Of a stretch of 36,498 nucleotides of DNA, positions 18,705-27,997 are shown piece by piece. Below the pieces are notes generated by a model. That model saw only the letters and a list, made by a program, of their open reading frames with translations, was not told the DNA's origin and made no database searches. The DNA lies in contig JAGWSE010000444.1 of the NCBI GenBank assembly GCA_028869395.1, forward strand, positions 1-36,498, written 5' to 3'. Each line of letters starts with the position of its first letter. The first letter of the stretch is position 1. This DNA is from Alphaproteobacteria bacterium. GTDB taxonomy: Bacteria; Pseudomonadota; Alphaproteobacteria; Caulobacterales; Caulobacteraceae. A program made the translations under genes and the position numbers.

Positions 18705-19529
18705 TCAGGCGGCCTGCAGCGGCGGCTTGAAGATGCCGGCGGGCGAGAGGGTGAAGACCTCGACGCCCGCCTCGGTCACGCCCACGGAATGCTCGCACTG
18801 GGCCGAGAGCGACTTGTCCCTCGTCACGGCCGTCCAGCCGTCGGAAAGCAGCTTCACCGGGTACTTTCCCAGGTTCACCATCGGCTCGATCGTGAAGAAC
18901 ATGCCCGGGCGCAACAGCTCGCCCGTGCCGGGCTGGCCAAAGTGCAGGATGTTCGGCGCGTCGTGGAACACCCGACCCACGCCGTGACCGCAGAAGTCGC
19001 GCACCACCGAACAGCGCATGCTCTCGACGTAGGTCTGGATGGCGTGGCCGATGTCGCCGGTGCGCGCGCCCGGCTTCACCGCCGCAAGGCCCCGCTCGAG
19101 GCCTTCGTAGGTCACGTCCACCAGCCGCTTCGCCCGAGGCGCGATCTGGCCCACGCCATACATGCGGCTCGTGTCGCCATGCCAGCCGTCAACGATCACG
19201 GTGACGTCTATGTTGACGATGTCGCCCTCGCGCAGCACCCGCTCGCCGGGGATGCCATGGCAGACGATATGGTTGGGGCTGATGCAGACGGTCTTGGTGT
19301 ATCCACGGTAGCCGAGGCAGGCGGGCAGGGCGCCGTGATCGAGAATGAACTCGCGCGCCAGCCGGTCGAGATCCTCCGTCACCGCGCCCGGGACGACGTG
19401 CGGCGTCAGCATGTCGAGGCACTCGGCCCCGAGCTTTCCCGCCTTGCGCATGCCCTCGAAGTCCTCGGCGGAATGGATCTTGATCTGGCCGGTGCGATAG
19501 TCGCCGTCGAGAGCGTCTGTGGATGACAT
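18705..19529 (-). CDS. map: Type I methionine aminopeptidase
   Basis: IHSAEDFEGMRKAGKLGAECLDML, NIDVTVIVDGWHGDTSRMY, GHGVGRVFHDAPNILH, FTIEPMVNLG, CEHSVGVTEAG. Confidence 0.95.
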   Translation of the reverse strand: MSSTDALDGDYRTGQIKIHSAEDFEGMRKAGKLGAECLDMLTPHVVPGAVTEDLDRLAREFILDHGALPACLGYRGYTKTVCISPNHIVCHGIPGERVLREGDIVNIDVTVIVDGWHGDTSRMYGVGQIAPRAKRLVDVTYEGLERGLAAVKPGARTGDIGHAIQTYVESMRCSVVRDFCGHGVGRVFHDAPNILHFGQPGTGELLRPGMFFTIEPMVNLGKYPVKLLSDGWTAVTRDKSLSAQCEHSVGVTEAGVEVFTLSPAGIFKPPLQAA

Positions 19530-19619
19530 GAGATGTTCCGGCCCATCAGCGTGGGCCGCTCCTTGGATCGAGACTATGTCGCAATGCTTACGCGGAAGTT
19601 CAACGCCTGAAGGGCTTCA

Positions 19620-20333
19620 CTAGGGCTGCGGCGCATCGCGCCATGGCAGCCGGCCGCTGATCCGGACGCTGTCCGTGCTGATCGCGCACCCGTAGACCAA
19701 CACCTCGACGCCGCGGCCGGCGACCGCCGCCAGGGTCTCGGCGAACTTGCGGTCGCAGTCGGCCGCAGCGGCGAACCGGTCGCAATCCGTGCGCTGGACG
19801 ATGAACAGGAGCACCGCCCGGTCGCCCGCCTGCTTCATCGCGGCAAGCTCGTTGAGATGCCGGGTCGAGCGCGCCGCGACGCAGTCGGGAAATTCGGCGA
19901 GCGAGCCCTCCCGGCGCAGATGGACGTTCTTCACCTCGACCCAAGCGTTCGGCCGCGCATCGTCCTGCAGCAGGAAGTCGACCCGGCTGTTCTCGCCGTA
20001 GCGCACCTCGCGCCGATGCGTCCGATAACCGGCGAGCTCCGGGATCGCCCCGGCCGCAAGCGCCTCGGCCACGAGGCGATTGGGATGCATCGTGTTGAGG
20101 CCCACGAGTCCGCCGTCGGCCTCGATCAGTTCGAGCGTATGGGCGAGCTTCCGTTTCGGATCGTCCGACTTCGACAGCCAGCAGGTCAGGCCCGGCGTGT
20201 TCAGGCCCAGCATGGCGCCAGGGTTCGGACAGTGCGCCGTCAGCGCGGTCCCGTCGTCGAGCACGACGTCGGCGAAGAATCGTTTGTAACGGGCGACCAG
20301 GCGGCCGCGGACGAGCGGTTGCGGGAAGTCCAT
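19620..20333 (-). CDS. sfsA: Sugar fermentation stimulation protein SfsA
   Basis: [54 protein letters not shown]. Confidence 0.93.
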   Translation of the reverse strand: MDFPQPLVRGRLVARYKRFFADVVLDDGTALTAHCPNPGAMLGLNTPGLTCWLSKSDDPKRKLAHTLELIEADGGLVGLNTMHPNRLVAEALAAGAIPELAGYRTHRREVRYGENSRVDFLLQDDARPNAWVEVKNVHLRREGSLAEFPDCVAARSTRHLNELAAMKQAGDRAVLLFIVQRTDCDRFAAAADCDRKFAETLAAVAGRGVEVLVYGCAISTDSVRISGRLPWRDAPQP

Positions 20334-20386
20334 GAGGGGCGCTAGTCGAAGGGGGCGGTGGCTTCATCTAGGGCAGGGAACGAAGG

Positions 20387-21166
20387 ATGGCGAGCGTGGG
20401 CGTGAACGGGGCGCACGAGCGGGTCAGCGCCGCGGTGTTGATCATCGGCGACGAGATCCTTTCTGGGCGCACCCAGGACACCAACCTGCGCGACATCGCC
20501 CGCTATCTGGGGACGTTCGGCGTCGATGTGGCCGAGGCCCGCGTCGCGCCGGACATCATCGAGGAGATCGTGGCGGCCCTGAATGCGCTCCGCGCCCGCT
20601 ACGACTACGTGATCACGACCGGCGGCATCGGTCCCACCCACGACGACATCACCGCCGACGCGGTGGCGGCGGCCTTCGACACCGAGCTCTACGAGCACCC
20701 CGAGATCCTCGCGATGATGCAGGCCCGCTGGGGTGGCGAGCTTAACGCCGCGCGCCGTCGGATGGCACGCGTTCCCATTGGGGGCGAGTTGGTCAAGAAC
20801 CCGGTGCAGGGGCCGCCCGGCTTCGCCATCGGCAACGTCTTCGTGCTCGCGGGCGTGCCCCAGATCATGCGCGGCATGCTCGAGGACGTGGGGCCGAGGC
20901 TCAGGACCGGTGCGGTCACCATCTCGCGCACGGTGCGGGTCGAGGGCACGGGCGAGGGAGCTATCGCGGCGCCGCTCGAGGCGGTGGCGAAGGCCCATCC
21001 GGCCATGTCGCTGGGCAGCTATCCCTTCTTCGGTCCGGAGGGCTACGGCTCCAATCTTGTCCTGCGCGGCCGTGACGCTGCGGAAGTCGCCGCGACGATC
21101 GCCGAGCTTATCGCGGCTCTGACGGCCGCCGGGATCGCAAACGTCAGTGAGGTTTCCCCATCCTGA
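20387..21166 (+). CDS. Molybdopterin-binding domain protein (CinA N-terminal/MoaB-like)
   Basis: AAVLIIGDEILSGRTQDTNLRDIARYLG...YDYVITTGGIGPTHDDITADAVAAAF. Confidence 0.9.
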   Translation: MASVGVNGAHERVSAAVLIIGDEILSGRTQDTNLRDIARYLGTFGVDVAEARVAPDIIEEIVAALNALRARYDYVITTGGIGPTHDDITADAVAAAFDTELYEHPEILAMMQARWGGELNAARRRMARVPIGGELVKNPVQGPPGFAIGNVFVLAGVPQIMRGMLEDVGPRLRTGAVTISRTVRVEGTGEGAIAAPLEAVAKAHPAMSLGSYPFFGPEGYGSNLVLRGRDAAEVAATIAELIAALTAAGIANVSEVSPS

Positions 21167-21240
21167 GGGCCGTGGGATTTGTGCCCCGGCAGCGTATCGC
21201 CTAGGCTTCGTCCAACGATGTTTTCGCTGGGACCGATTTC

Positions 21241-21507
21241 ATGATTGCCGCAATGTTCGCCGCGGCGGCGCTGCTGGCGGGCGGGTCGCCCGCGGCCGGC
21301 GCGCCCGCCGCGACCACGACAGCCGATGCAAGGCCCGCTCCTAAGGCAAAGACCAACGACCTTGTCTGCCGCAAGGAGGCCCTGCTCGGGAGCAACATTC
21401 CGCAGAAGGTCTGCTACAGCCGGTCGGAAGATGCGGCCAACCGCCAGGAGAGCCGCATGACGCTCGAGCGCATGCAGGCCATGAGCCGGCCGCCTGGCGG
21501 TCACTGA
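21241..21507 (+). CDS. Small secreted protein, tandem paralogue A
   Basis: Signal-like N-terminus; NDLVCRKEALLGSNIPQKVCYSRSEDAANRQESRMTLERMQAMSRPPGGH. Confidence 0.75.
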   Translation: MIAAMFAAAALLAGGSPAAGAPAATTTADARPAPKAKTNDLVCRKEALLGSNIPQKVCYSRSEDAANRQESRMTLERMQAMSRPPGGH

Positions 21508-21535
21508 CCCACGGGCGGACGCCCACTCTGGGTCA
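21505..21535 (+). terminator. Nested inverted repeat at stop codon of paralogue A
   Basis: TGACCCA...GGGCGGACGCCC...TGGGTCA followed by TT; weak T-run. Confidence 0.4.
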
Positions 21536-21601
21536 TTCCGCAGATTTGTAACGGTGCGCCAGCTATCGTAGAGGTAGATTGGCTTATTTGGGGGCTGCAA
21601 C

Positions 21602-21865
21602 ATGCTTATCGTGATGCTCGCGGCGACCGCGCTGCTCGCCGGGGGGACGCCGGCCGCGGCTTCGGCTCCCGGCGCGCAGGTCGTCGTCGCGCAGTCGGCG
21701 AAGTCCGACCAGAACGACATCGTCTGCCACAAGGAATATCCGACCGGCAGCAACATCCCGACCAACGTCTGCCGTAGCAAGGCCGAGGAGGCCGCGGCCC
21801 GCGAAGAAGCGCGCAAGCAGCTCGAAAAGATGCAGCTCGCCACGCCCCGCCCGCCGGGGGGATAA
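21602..21865 (+). CDS. Small secreted protein, tandem paralogue B
   Basis: Signal-like N-terminus; NDIVCHKEYPTGSNIPTNVCRSKAEEAAAREEARKQLEKMQLATPRPPGG. Confidence 0.78.
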   Translation: MLIVMLAATALLAGGTPAAASAPGAQVVVAQSAKSDQNDIVCHKEYPTGSNIPTNVCRSKAEEAAAREEARKQLEKMQLATPRPPGG

Positions 21866-22035
21866 TGTCCGGCCCCCGCCCCCTTGGACAGCTTGTCCGT
21901 CGGGCGGTCCTGCCAAGGAGCTGATCGCCCGGTTCGGTCGCGTTTGCCTGCGCGTCGCCTCCACCCCTCAGAGAGGGTCGGTTGTGGCTTGGCGGAAAAC
22001 GCGGTTACCTCGCGCCAGACGGCGCGGAGCGGGTG

Positions 22036-24246
22036 ATGGAGCGGCCGCTTGAGGGATTGAAGATCCTCGAGGCCTCGGGCGAGGTCGCGGTGCGCTATTG
22101 CGGGCGGCTCTTCGCACAACTCGGGGCTGACGTTGCGACCGCCGGCCAGCGCGGCGACGCCCACATCGGTTACGCCGGCGAGCTCGGCCGGGCCTACGGC
22201 CGCTGGCTGGATCAGGGAAAGCGTGAGGTGGCGCCCGAGGACCCGTGGTCGGGCTTCGACCTGGTTGTTGCGGGTCAGGACCAGCCCGCGGTCGCCGCGG
22301 CGCGCGTCAGACTGGCGCGCGCTCCGGACCCTCCGGCGCTGCTGGCGCTCACCTGGTTCGGCTCCGAGGGACCCTGCGCCGGCTGGCGCGGAACCGATGA
22401 GCTGATCTCTGCTCTCGCGGGCCTGGCCTACGCCTTCGGGCCCATCGAGGGCCCTCCGACGCTCGCGCAGGGCCACGGACCACAGCTGACGGCGGGACTG
22501 GTGGCCTTCAACGCCGCCGTGGCCGCGCTCCTGGCGCCTCGGCCGGTCAGGCCCTCGCGGATCGACGTGAATGTTTTCGAGTCCGCCATGTGCTTCACCG
22601 AGACCGGCGCCATGAGCGCGCGCGTCGATGGCGTGATCTCGCATCGCTGGGGCGTGAACCGGTTCGCGCCCACCTACCCCGGAACCAGCTACCGCACCGC
22701 GGACGGCTGGGCCGGCGTAACGGCCCTGATCCCGGCGCAGTGGCGCGCGCTGGCCCAAATCGCCGGACTGCCGGAACTGGCTGAGGACCCGCGTTTCGCC
22801 ACGACCGTCGACCGGCTGCTCCTGGCCGACGAGGTGGACGAGATCCTCGCGCCTATCTTCCTGACCAGGACGACAGACGAATGGGTCGCGCTCGGCGCCC
22901 GCCACCGCGTTCCGATCGCCCCGATGCCGCACCCCGGCGAACTGCCCCAGGTCGGCCACTGGCGCGCCAGAGGAAGCTTCGCCCCGTTCGACGGGTCCGA
23001 GGTCCTGGCGCCTACGCTGCCGTTCAGGATGGGCTTCGATCATGTCACCTCCGCCCGTTCCGTGGCCGGGCCGAACGGGCCTCTGGGCGGACTGAAGGTC
23101 GTCGATTTCGGGATGGGCTGGGCGGGCCCGCTCTGCGGCCGCACCCTGGCCGACCTCGGCGCGGAGGTGATCAAGATCGAGTCGGAAACCCATCCCGACT
23201 GGTGGCGTGGCTGGGAAGCTGACGAAGGCGGCGATCCGCCCCTCATCGAGCTGAAGCACAACTTTTTCTGCGTGAACCGAAACAAGCGCGGCGTGGCCCT
23301 GGATCTCGCCACGTCGGACGGCCAGTCCGCTGCCAGGGCGCTGATCGCCCAGGCCGACGTGGTGATCGAGAACTATGCCGCCGGCGTGATGGACAAGCTG
23401 GGCCTGGGCCAGGCCGAGCAGCGCCGCATCCGACCCGGGCTGATCAGCGTCTCCATGGGGGCGTTCGGCTCCGACGGGCCGCTGTCGGGGACGCGTGCCT
23501 ACGGTTCGACCGTCGAGCAGGCCTCGGGCCTTCCCTACATGAACGGTGAGGCGGACTGGGCGCCCTGTCTGCAGCACGTGGCTTATGGAGACCCTCTGGC
23601 GGGGCTGTTCGCGGCGGCGGCCATCCTGGCTGCGCTTCACGGCCGGCGTCGGCTCGGCGGGGCCGAGATCGACCTCGCGCAGACCGCCTGCCTGTTCCAG
23701 TTCGGCGCCGATGCGATCATCGCCGAGCAGATCACGGGCCAACCCGTCCCCCGCACCGGCAATCGCCGCGCGCGGATGGCGCCTGTCTGCGTCACGCCTT
23801 GCGGCGGCGACGACGAGTGGCTCGCCATCGCCGTCGACGGCGAAGCGGCCTGGGTGGGCCTGTGCCGCGCCCTTGGCCGCCGTGATTGGGCCGCCGACCC
23901 GAGGCTGGCGACCCTGGCCGGCCGCGCGGCTGCGGCCGAGGCCATCGAAGGCGAGATCATTGCCTGGACCATCGTGCGCGAGGGGCGCGCCGCAGCGGCC
24001 GAGCTGCAGGCCTTTGGTGTCCCGGCCGCGGCGGTCCAGCGGTCCTCCGACCTCACCTACGATCCGCAGCTCGTCGCTGGCGGCTTCTGGGACTGGATGG
24101 AGCGCCGTTACGTCGGCCGCCACATGATGGCCGCCGCGCCCTTCGCCTACGACGGCCGTCGCCCGGCGCTCCGGCTGCCCGCTCCAACCCTCGGAGAACA
24201 CACAGCTGAGGTCCTCGGCCGCATGAAGGTGGACGTGCGCGCCTGA
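22036..24246 (+). CDS. CaiB/BaiF CoA-transferase family protein, two fused CoA-transferase domains
   Basis: Second half has LGGLKVVDFGMGWAGPLCGRTLADLGAEVIKIESETHPDWWRG and VNRNKRGVALDL; first half has MERPLEGLKILEASGEVAVRYCGRLFAQLGADVATA. Confidence 0.85.
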   Translation: MERPLEGLKILEASGEVAVRYCGRLFAQLGADVATAGQRGDAHIGYAGELGRAYGRWLDQGKREVAPEDPWSGFDLVVAGQDQPAVAAARVRLARAPDPPALLALTWFGSEGPCAGWRGTDELISALAGLAYAFGPIEGPPTLAQGHGPQLTAGLVAFNAAVAALLAPRPVRPSRIDVNVFESAMCFTETGAMSARVDGVISHRWGVNRFAPTYPGTSYRTADGWAGVTALIPAQWRALAQIAGLPELAEDPRFATTVDRLLLADEVDEILAPIFLTRTTDEWVALGARHRVPIAPMPHPGELPQVGHWRARGSFAPFDGSEVLAPTLPFRMGFDHVTSARSVAGPNGPLGGLKVVDFGMGWAGPLCGRTLADLGAEVIKIESETHPDWWRGWEADEGGDPPLIELKHNFFCVNRNKRGVALDLATSDGQSAARALIAQADVVIENYAAGVMDKLGLGQAEQRRIRPGLISVSMGAFGSDGPLSGTRAYGSTVEQASGLPYMNGEADWAPCLQHVAYGDPLAGLFAAAAILAALHGRRRLGGAEIDLAQTACLFQFGADAIIAEQITGQPVPRTGNRRARMAPVCVTPCGGDDEWLAIAVDGEAAWVGLCRALGRRDWAADPRLATLAGRAAAAEAIEGEIIAWTIVREGRAAAAELQAFGVPAAAVQRSSDLTYDPQLVAGGFWDWMERRYVGRHMMAAAPFAYDGRRPALRLPAPTLGEHTAEVLGRMKVDVRA

Positions 24247-24249
24247 TCC

Positions 24250-25086
24250 CTAGAGTCCCTCCAGGCCCTTGTTCCCGAGGATCTGCACCACAACCCTGCG
24301 GTTCTTCGCGCGACCTTCGGAGGTCTCGCTCGCGCCCATCTGATGGGCCTCGCCCATGGCGTTCTGCGCGAGCACCCGATAGGGCTGGATGCCGCAATAC
24401 TTCTGCAGGTACCGGATCACCGCGTTGGCGCGGCGCCCGCTGAGCGCCTGGTTCGCCGCGGAGCTGCCTGTGGTGTCGGCGTAGCCGATGACCCCGATCA
24501 GGTAGCCCTTGATCGCCTTGGCCTGCTGAGCGAGCCCCTTCAGCTGCGCCTTGCCTTCCTTCGAGATCGTCGCGCTCCCCGTCTGGAAGAGGATCGTCGC
24601 CGATCCCTTCTCGACGTACTGGTTCGCCTCGGCGAGCCGCCGCCGCATCTCTTCGTTCTGCGCCTCGAGTTCAGCCGCCTTTTCCTTGACCCGCGCCTTT
24701 GCCTGGGCGGTGCCGGCCTCGACCTGACGCGCGGTCTTGAGATCGCTGGCCTTGAAGGTCACGCGCGTGGCCTCGATCTGCTCGCTGTTGTGCGTCGGCT
24801 CGACCGTGACCGGGAGGCCGTCCAACAGGTCGGTGACGGCCAGTTGGCTTTGCCGGATTCCCAGCGCGCCCTCGGTCGCCACCACCTTGGTGTGCTCGGT
24901 CAAAGCGACCGTCGTTTCCGAACCATCGTTGTTGCGGACGATCATGTTCGGGCCGTCGCGACCGATGATCATGCCGTGGAGGGTGGGCCCTTGCGCGGCC
25001 GCGATCTGCGGAAGAGCCAGGATCATCGCCAGCGCAGCGAAGAACGCCGCCAGGCCGCGCCCGCGCATTTTTAGTGCAGCCGTCAT
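24250..25086 (-). CDS. OmpA-family C-terminal domain protein, exported
   Basis: Signal peptide MTAALKMRGRGLAAFFAALAMILALPQIAAAQ; IGVIGYADTTGSSAANQALSGRRANAVIRYL. Confidence 0.9.
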   Translation of the reverse strand: MTAALKMRGRGLAAFFAALAMILALPQIAAAQGPTLHGMIIGRDGPNMIVRNNDGSETTVALTEHTKVVATEGALGIRQSQLAVTDLLDGLPVTVEPTHNSEQIEATRVTFKASDLKTARQVEAGTAQAKARVKEKAAELEAQNEEMRRRLAEANQYVEKGSATILFQTGSATISKEGKAQLKGLAQQAKAIKGYLIGVIGYADTTGSSAANQALSGRRANAVIRYLQKYCGIQPYRVLAQNAMGEAHQMGASETSEGRAKNRRVVVQILGNKGLEGL

Positions 25087-25215
25087 TTCGCCCTCGAAGC
25101 TGCGCGGCGCGCCTTCCGGGCGCACGGCGCTCCGGACGATGTTCCCGCGCCCCTGGACCTTGCCCCATCCGGCGCCGACCCGAGGCCCGGGCCGGCGCCG
25201 ACCTGAGGCGGGCCC

Positions 25216-26037
25216 TCAGCGCCCGGCGAACACCGGCTCGCGCTTCTCCACGAACGCCCGCGCGGCTTCCTTGTGGTCGGCCGTCTGGCCGCAATGGACG
25301 TGGTGGGTGACTTCCAGGTCCATGCACTCACCGACCTCGCCGGTCATGGCCCGATTGAGGTTCTCCTTCATGTAGCGGAAGGCCACCGTGGGGCCGGCGG
25401 CCAGGCGCCGCGCGATGTCGCGGGTCTTCGCCTGCAGCTCGTCAGCCTCGCAGACCCAGTTTGTCAGGCCGAGGCGCAGGGCCTCTTCCGCGTTCACGCG
25501 CTCGGAGAAGAAGTAGAGCTCGCGCGCCTTGCCCGCCCCGACCAGCTGGGTCAGGAAATAGGTTCCGCCGTAGTCACCCGAGAACCCGACACGGGCGAAG
25601 GCGGTGGTCATGATCGCCGTCTTCGACATGATCCTGAGGTCGCAGGCGAGGGCGAGTCCGAGACCTGCCCCGGCGGCCGCCCCGGGCAGCGCCGCAACCG
25701 TGGGCTTCGGCATGCTGAACAGCCGTCCGGAGGTCTCCCGCTGGTTCACGCGCTGGGCGAATATGGCCTCGTCGATCGTGGGGCCCGCGCCAGCGCCCTG
25801 GTTGCGCTGGTCCATCCCCTTCACGTCGCCGCCCGCGCAGAAGCCCTGGCCGGATCCCGTGAGGACGACGACCTTCACCTCGGGCGCCAGCTCGGCCCAG
25901 GCGAGCTGACGCGCCAGCGCGCCGGTCATCTCGCCGCTCATGGCGTTGCGCGCCTCAGGGCGGTTCAGCGTCAGGGTCAGCACGCCGCCGTCCAGGTCGG
26001 CGAGCAGATGGGTGGTGCCGGTATCGATCTGGGCCAT
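25216..26037 (-). CDS. Enoyl-CoA hydratase/isomerase family protein
   Basis: LNRPEARNAMSGEMTGAL, GQGFCAGGDVKGM, ALPGAAAGAGLGLALACDLRIMS. Confidence 0.92.
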   Translation of the reverse strand: MAQIDTGTTHLLADLDGGVLTLTLNRPEARNAMSGEMTGALARQLAWAELAPEVKVVVLTGSGQGFCAGGDVKGMDQRNQGAGAGPTIDEAIFAQRVNQRETSGRLFSMPKPTVAALPGAAAGAGLGLALACDLRIMSKTAIMTTAFARVGFSGDYGGTYFLTQLVGAGKARELYFFSERVNAEEALRLGLTNWVCEADELQAKTRDIARRLAAGPTVAFRYMKENLNRAMTGEVGECMDLEVTHHVHCGQTADHKEAARAFVEKREPVFAGR

Positions 26038-26128
26038 GGCGGCCTCCCTCGCGTCTTCTGCCTCTTGTTGTGCGAAGTGATAGGCCTGAAGCTCGGCAGC
26101 CGGAAAGTCCGACTTCGAGGAGCCGCCG

Positions 26129-26878
26129 ATGCGCCTTCGCCAGATCGCCCTGGTGGGCAAGGACCTGGACGCGATCCGCGAGGACGTCGCCGCCGTGCTG
26201 GGCCTGGGGGAGGCCTACGCCGATCCCGGCGTCGGCAAGTACGGCCTGCGCAACCAGGTCTGGCCGATCGGCGACACCTTCCTGGAGGTCGTGTCTCCAA
26301 AGCAGGAGGGCACGACGGCGGGCCGCCTCCTGGAGAAGCGGGGCGGCGATGGCGGCTACATGGCCATCTTCCAGGCGGACGACCTGGAGACGGCCCGCGC
26401 CCGCATCGCCGCCGCGGGCGTCCGCGTCGTGGACCAGGCCGACCGCAATGGAGCCTCGTTCACCCACCTGCACCCCAAGGATGTGCCAGGCGCCATCGTC
26501 TCTATCGACGCGATGGAGCCGAAGGCCCGCTGGGAATGGGGCGGCCCCGACTGGCGCAGCAATGTCCGCACCGACGTCGCCGTCGAGATCCGTGGCTGCG
26601 AGATCCGGGGCGACGACCCCGACGCGATCTCGAACAAGTGGGCGGCGGTGCTCGGCTGTCCGCGCGAGGCGACGGCCGGTGGCTGGCGCATCGCCGTGGA
26701 GGGCGGCGAGATCCGCTTCGGCGCGCCGCGAGACGGGCGCGGCGAGGGGCTGGCCGAGTTCGACGTGGCCGTCCGCGACCCGGTGGCCGTGCGGGGGCGG
26801 GCGATGGCGCGCGGATGCGTCGACAGCTCCGGCGCGGTGGTGCTCTGCGGGACGAGGATCAGGTTGGTTCCGGCTTAG
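26129..26878 (+). CDS. VOC/glyoxalase-like family protein
   Basis: MRLRQIALVGKDLDAIREDVAAVLGLGEAYADPGV..YGLRNQVWPIGDTFLEVVSP. Confidence 0.75.
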   Translation: MRLRQIALVGKDLDAIREDVAAVLGLGEAYADPGVGKYGLRNQVWPIGDTFLEVVSPKQEGTTAGRLLEKRGGDGGYMAIFQADDLETARARIAAAGVRVVDQADRNGASFTHLHPKDVPGAIVSIDAMEPKARWEWGGPDWRSNVRTDVAVEIRGCEIRGDDPDAISNKWAAVLGCPREATAGGWRIAVEGGEIRFGAPRDGRGEGLAEFDVAVRDPVAVRGRAMARGCVDSSGAVVLCGTRIRLVPA

Positions 26879-27534
26879 TGCCGCAGGTGAAGTGCGCGCC
26901 CGACCTCGTCCAGGCTGACCGCGCAGCCCAAGCCCATCTTCCAGTCCTGCCGACCCACGCTGCCGTGGGAGAATTCCTTCTCGGAAATCTCGGGATCGCA
27001 GCCGTTATGCGGCCGCCGGGCCAACAGCGGACCGCGGTCGCGCGACGATCTTGCCGCGAACGCCGCCTGCTTTGCGGGGTCCATCCCGATCGGCAGAGGC
27101 GGCGGATTTCGGCCACCAGCAAACTGCTCCTCGCATTTCACGCGCTCAGCCCGGGTGAGGCCGAGGAGCCGCGCCTGGGTGCACCCCACGGTTCGGCGCA
27201 GCACCGCGGCCACGCCGGGAAGCGTTGATGAAATCGCGGCGGCGGCCGGGGCCAACGAGGAGGGGACCGGCGCGGTCCGGGCCGTAACCCTCGCCGGGGC
27301 GTGCGTTCTCATTCGTGAGGCCCGCGTCGTTTGCGCACGACGGTGCGCCGCCGGCCTCGTGCTGGCCGGCCCTATGAGCTCTACCTGGACGATCGTGGGC
27401 TCGCGCCCGGTGTGCCGCAGGCCGAGGTTCCACATGAGGGTGAGGAGCGCCGCCCCATGCGCACACGCCATTGCGATGAAAATGACCGCCTGGCGTCCTC
27501 GGCCCTGCTGGCGAGGTCCCATGCGCGCGGCCAT
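26875..27534 (-). CDS. Hypothetical protein with N-terminal TM segment
   Basis: MAARMGPRQQGRGRQAVIFIAMACAHGAALLTLMWNLGL...VQVELIGP..., Pro/Ala-rich linker, C-terminal domain with TRAERVKCEEQF; TonB-like layout but no recognised family. Confidence 0.5.
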   Translation of the reverse strand: MAARMGPRQQGRGRQAVIFIAMACAHGAALLTLMWNLGLRHTGREPTIVQVELIGPASTRPAAHRRAQTTRASRMRTHAPARVTARTAPVPSSLAPAAAAISSTLPGVAAVLRRTVGCTQARLLGLTRAERVKCEEQFAGGRNPPPLPIGMDPAKQAAFAARSSRDRGPLLARRPHNGCDPEISEKEFSHGSVGRQDWKMGLGCAVSLDEVGRALHLRH

Positions 27535-27607
27535 AAGTAGATGTTCCCGTGGTTATACAGCCTCAGATTCGGATGCGGACATCCGCCGATGTCCAAAAGA
27601 TGGCCCC

Positions 27608-27997
27608 TCAGCACCACCACATCGGATTGCAGAAGATGGCCCGCGGAGGTGCGCCGGGCGGCGGCTTGCCTGCCCGAACCGCGGTGATGAACGCGGCGAT
27701 GTCGTCGGCCTCCTCATCCGTCAGATAGCGCCGGGGCATGTCGAAGCTCTCGTGCACTGGGGAGCGTTCCAACCGAAGCTGCAGGCTCTCCCCGTTCCAC
27801 CGCCCGCGCAAAGTCCGGAAGGGCGGCGCCGCGCGGTAGGTGCTGACGCCCTTCACGTCGATGTTGTGGCAGCCGGCGCAGTGGCTGACCGCGTAGTCGC
27901 GTCCCTTGCCCGCCTGGCTTTCAGTTCCCGATTGCGAAGGACTGCTGGCGCAGGCCGAGAGCGACACCGCGATCAAGGCGAGCGCGGCGGCTCTCAT
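27608..27997 (-). CDS. c-type cytochrome, lipoprotein-like
   Basis: Lipobox LSAC, heme motif CAGCH, MPRRYLTDEEADDIAAFI; ATG overlaps the stop of the SDR gene. Confidence 0.82.
   Translation of the reverse strand: MRAAALALIAVSLSACASSPSQSGTESQAGKGRDYAVSHCAGCHNIDVKGVSTYRAAPPFRTLRGRWNGESLQLRLERSPVHESFDMPRRYLTDEEADDIAAFITAVRAGKPPPGAPPRAIFCNPMWWC

Noticed and set aside
16901-18730. Plus-strand ORFs (228 aa, 375 aa) opposite DUF885
   Set aside because: Antisense of a well-supported DUF885 CDS; composition-driven.
21043-24201. 1052-aa minus-strand ORF opposite the CoA-transferase and small secreted genes
   Set aside because: Low-complexity R/G/A-rich translation with no domain motif; a typical antisense artefact of high GC. 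The plus-strand genes have clear family motifs.
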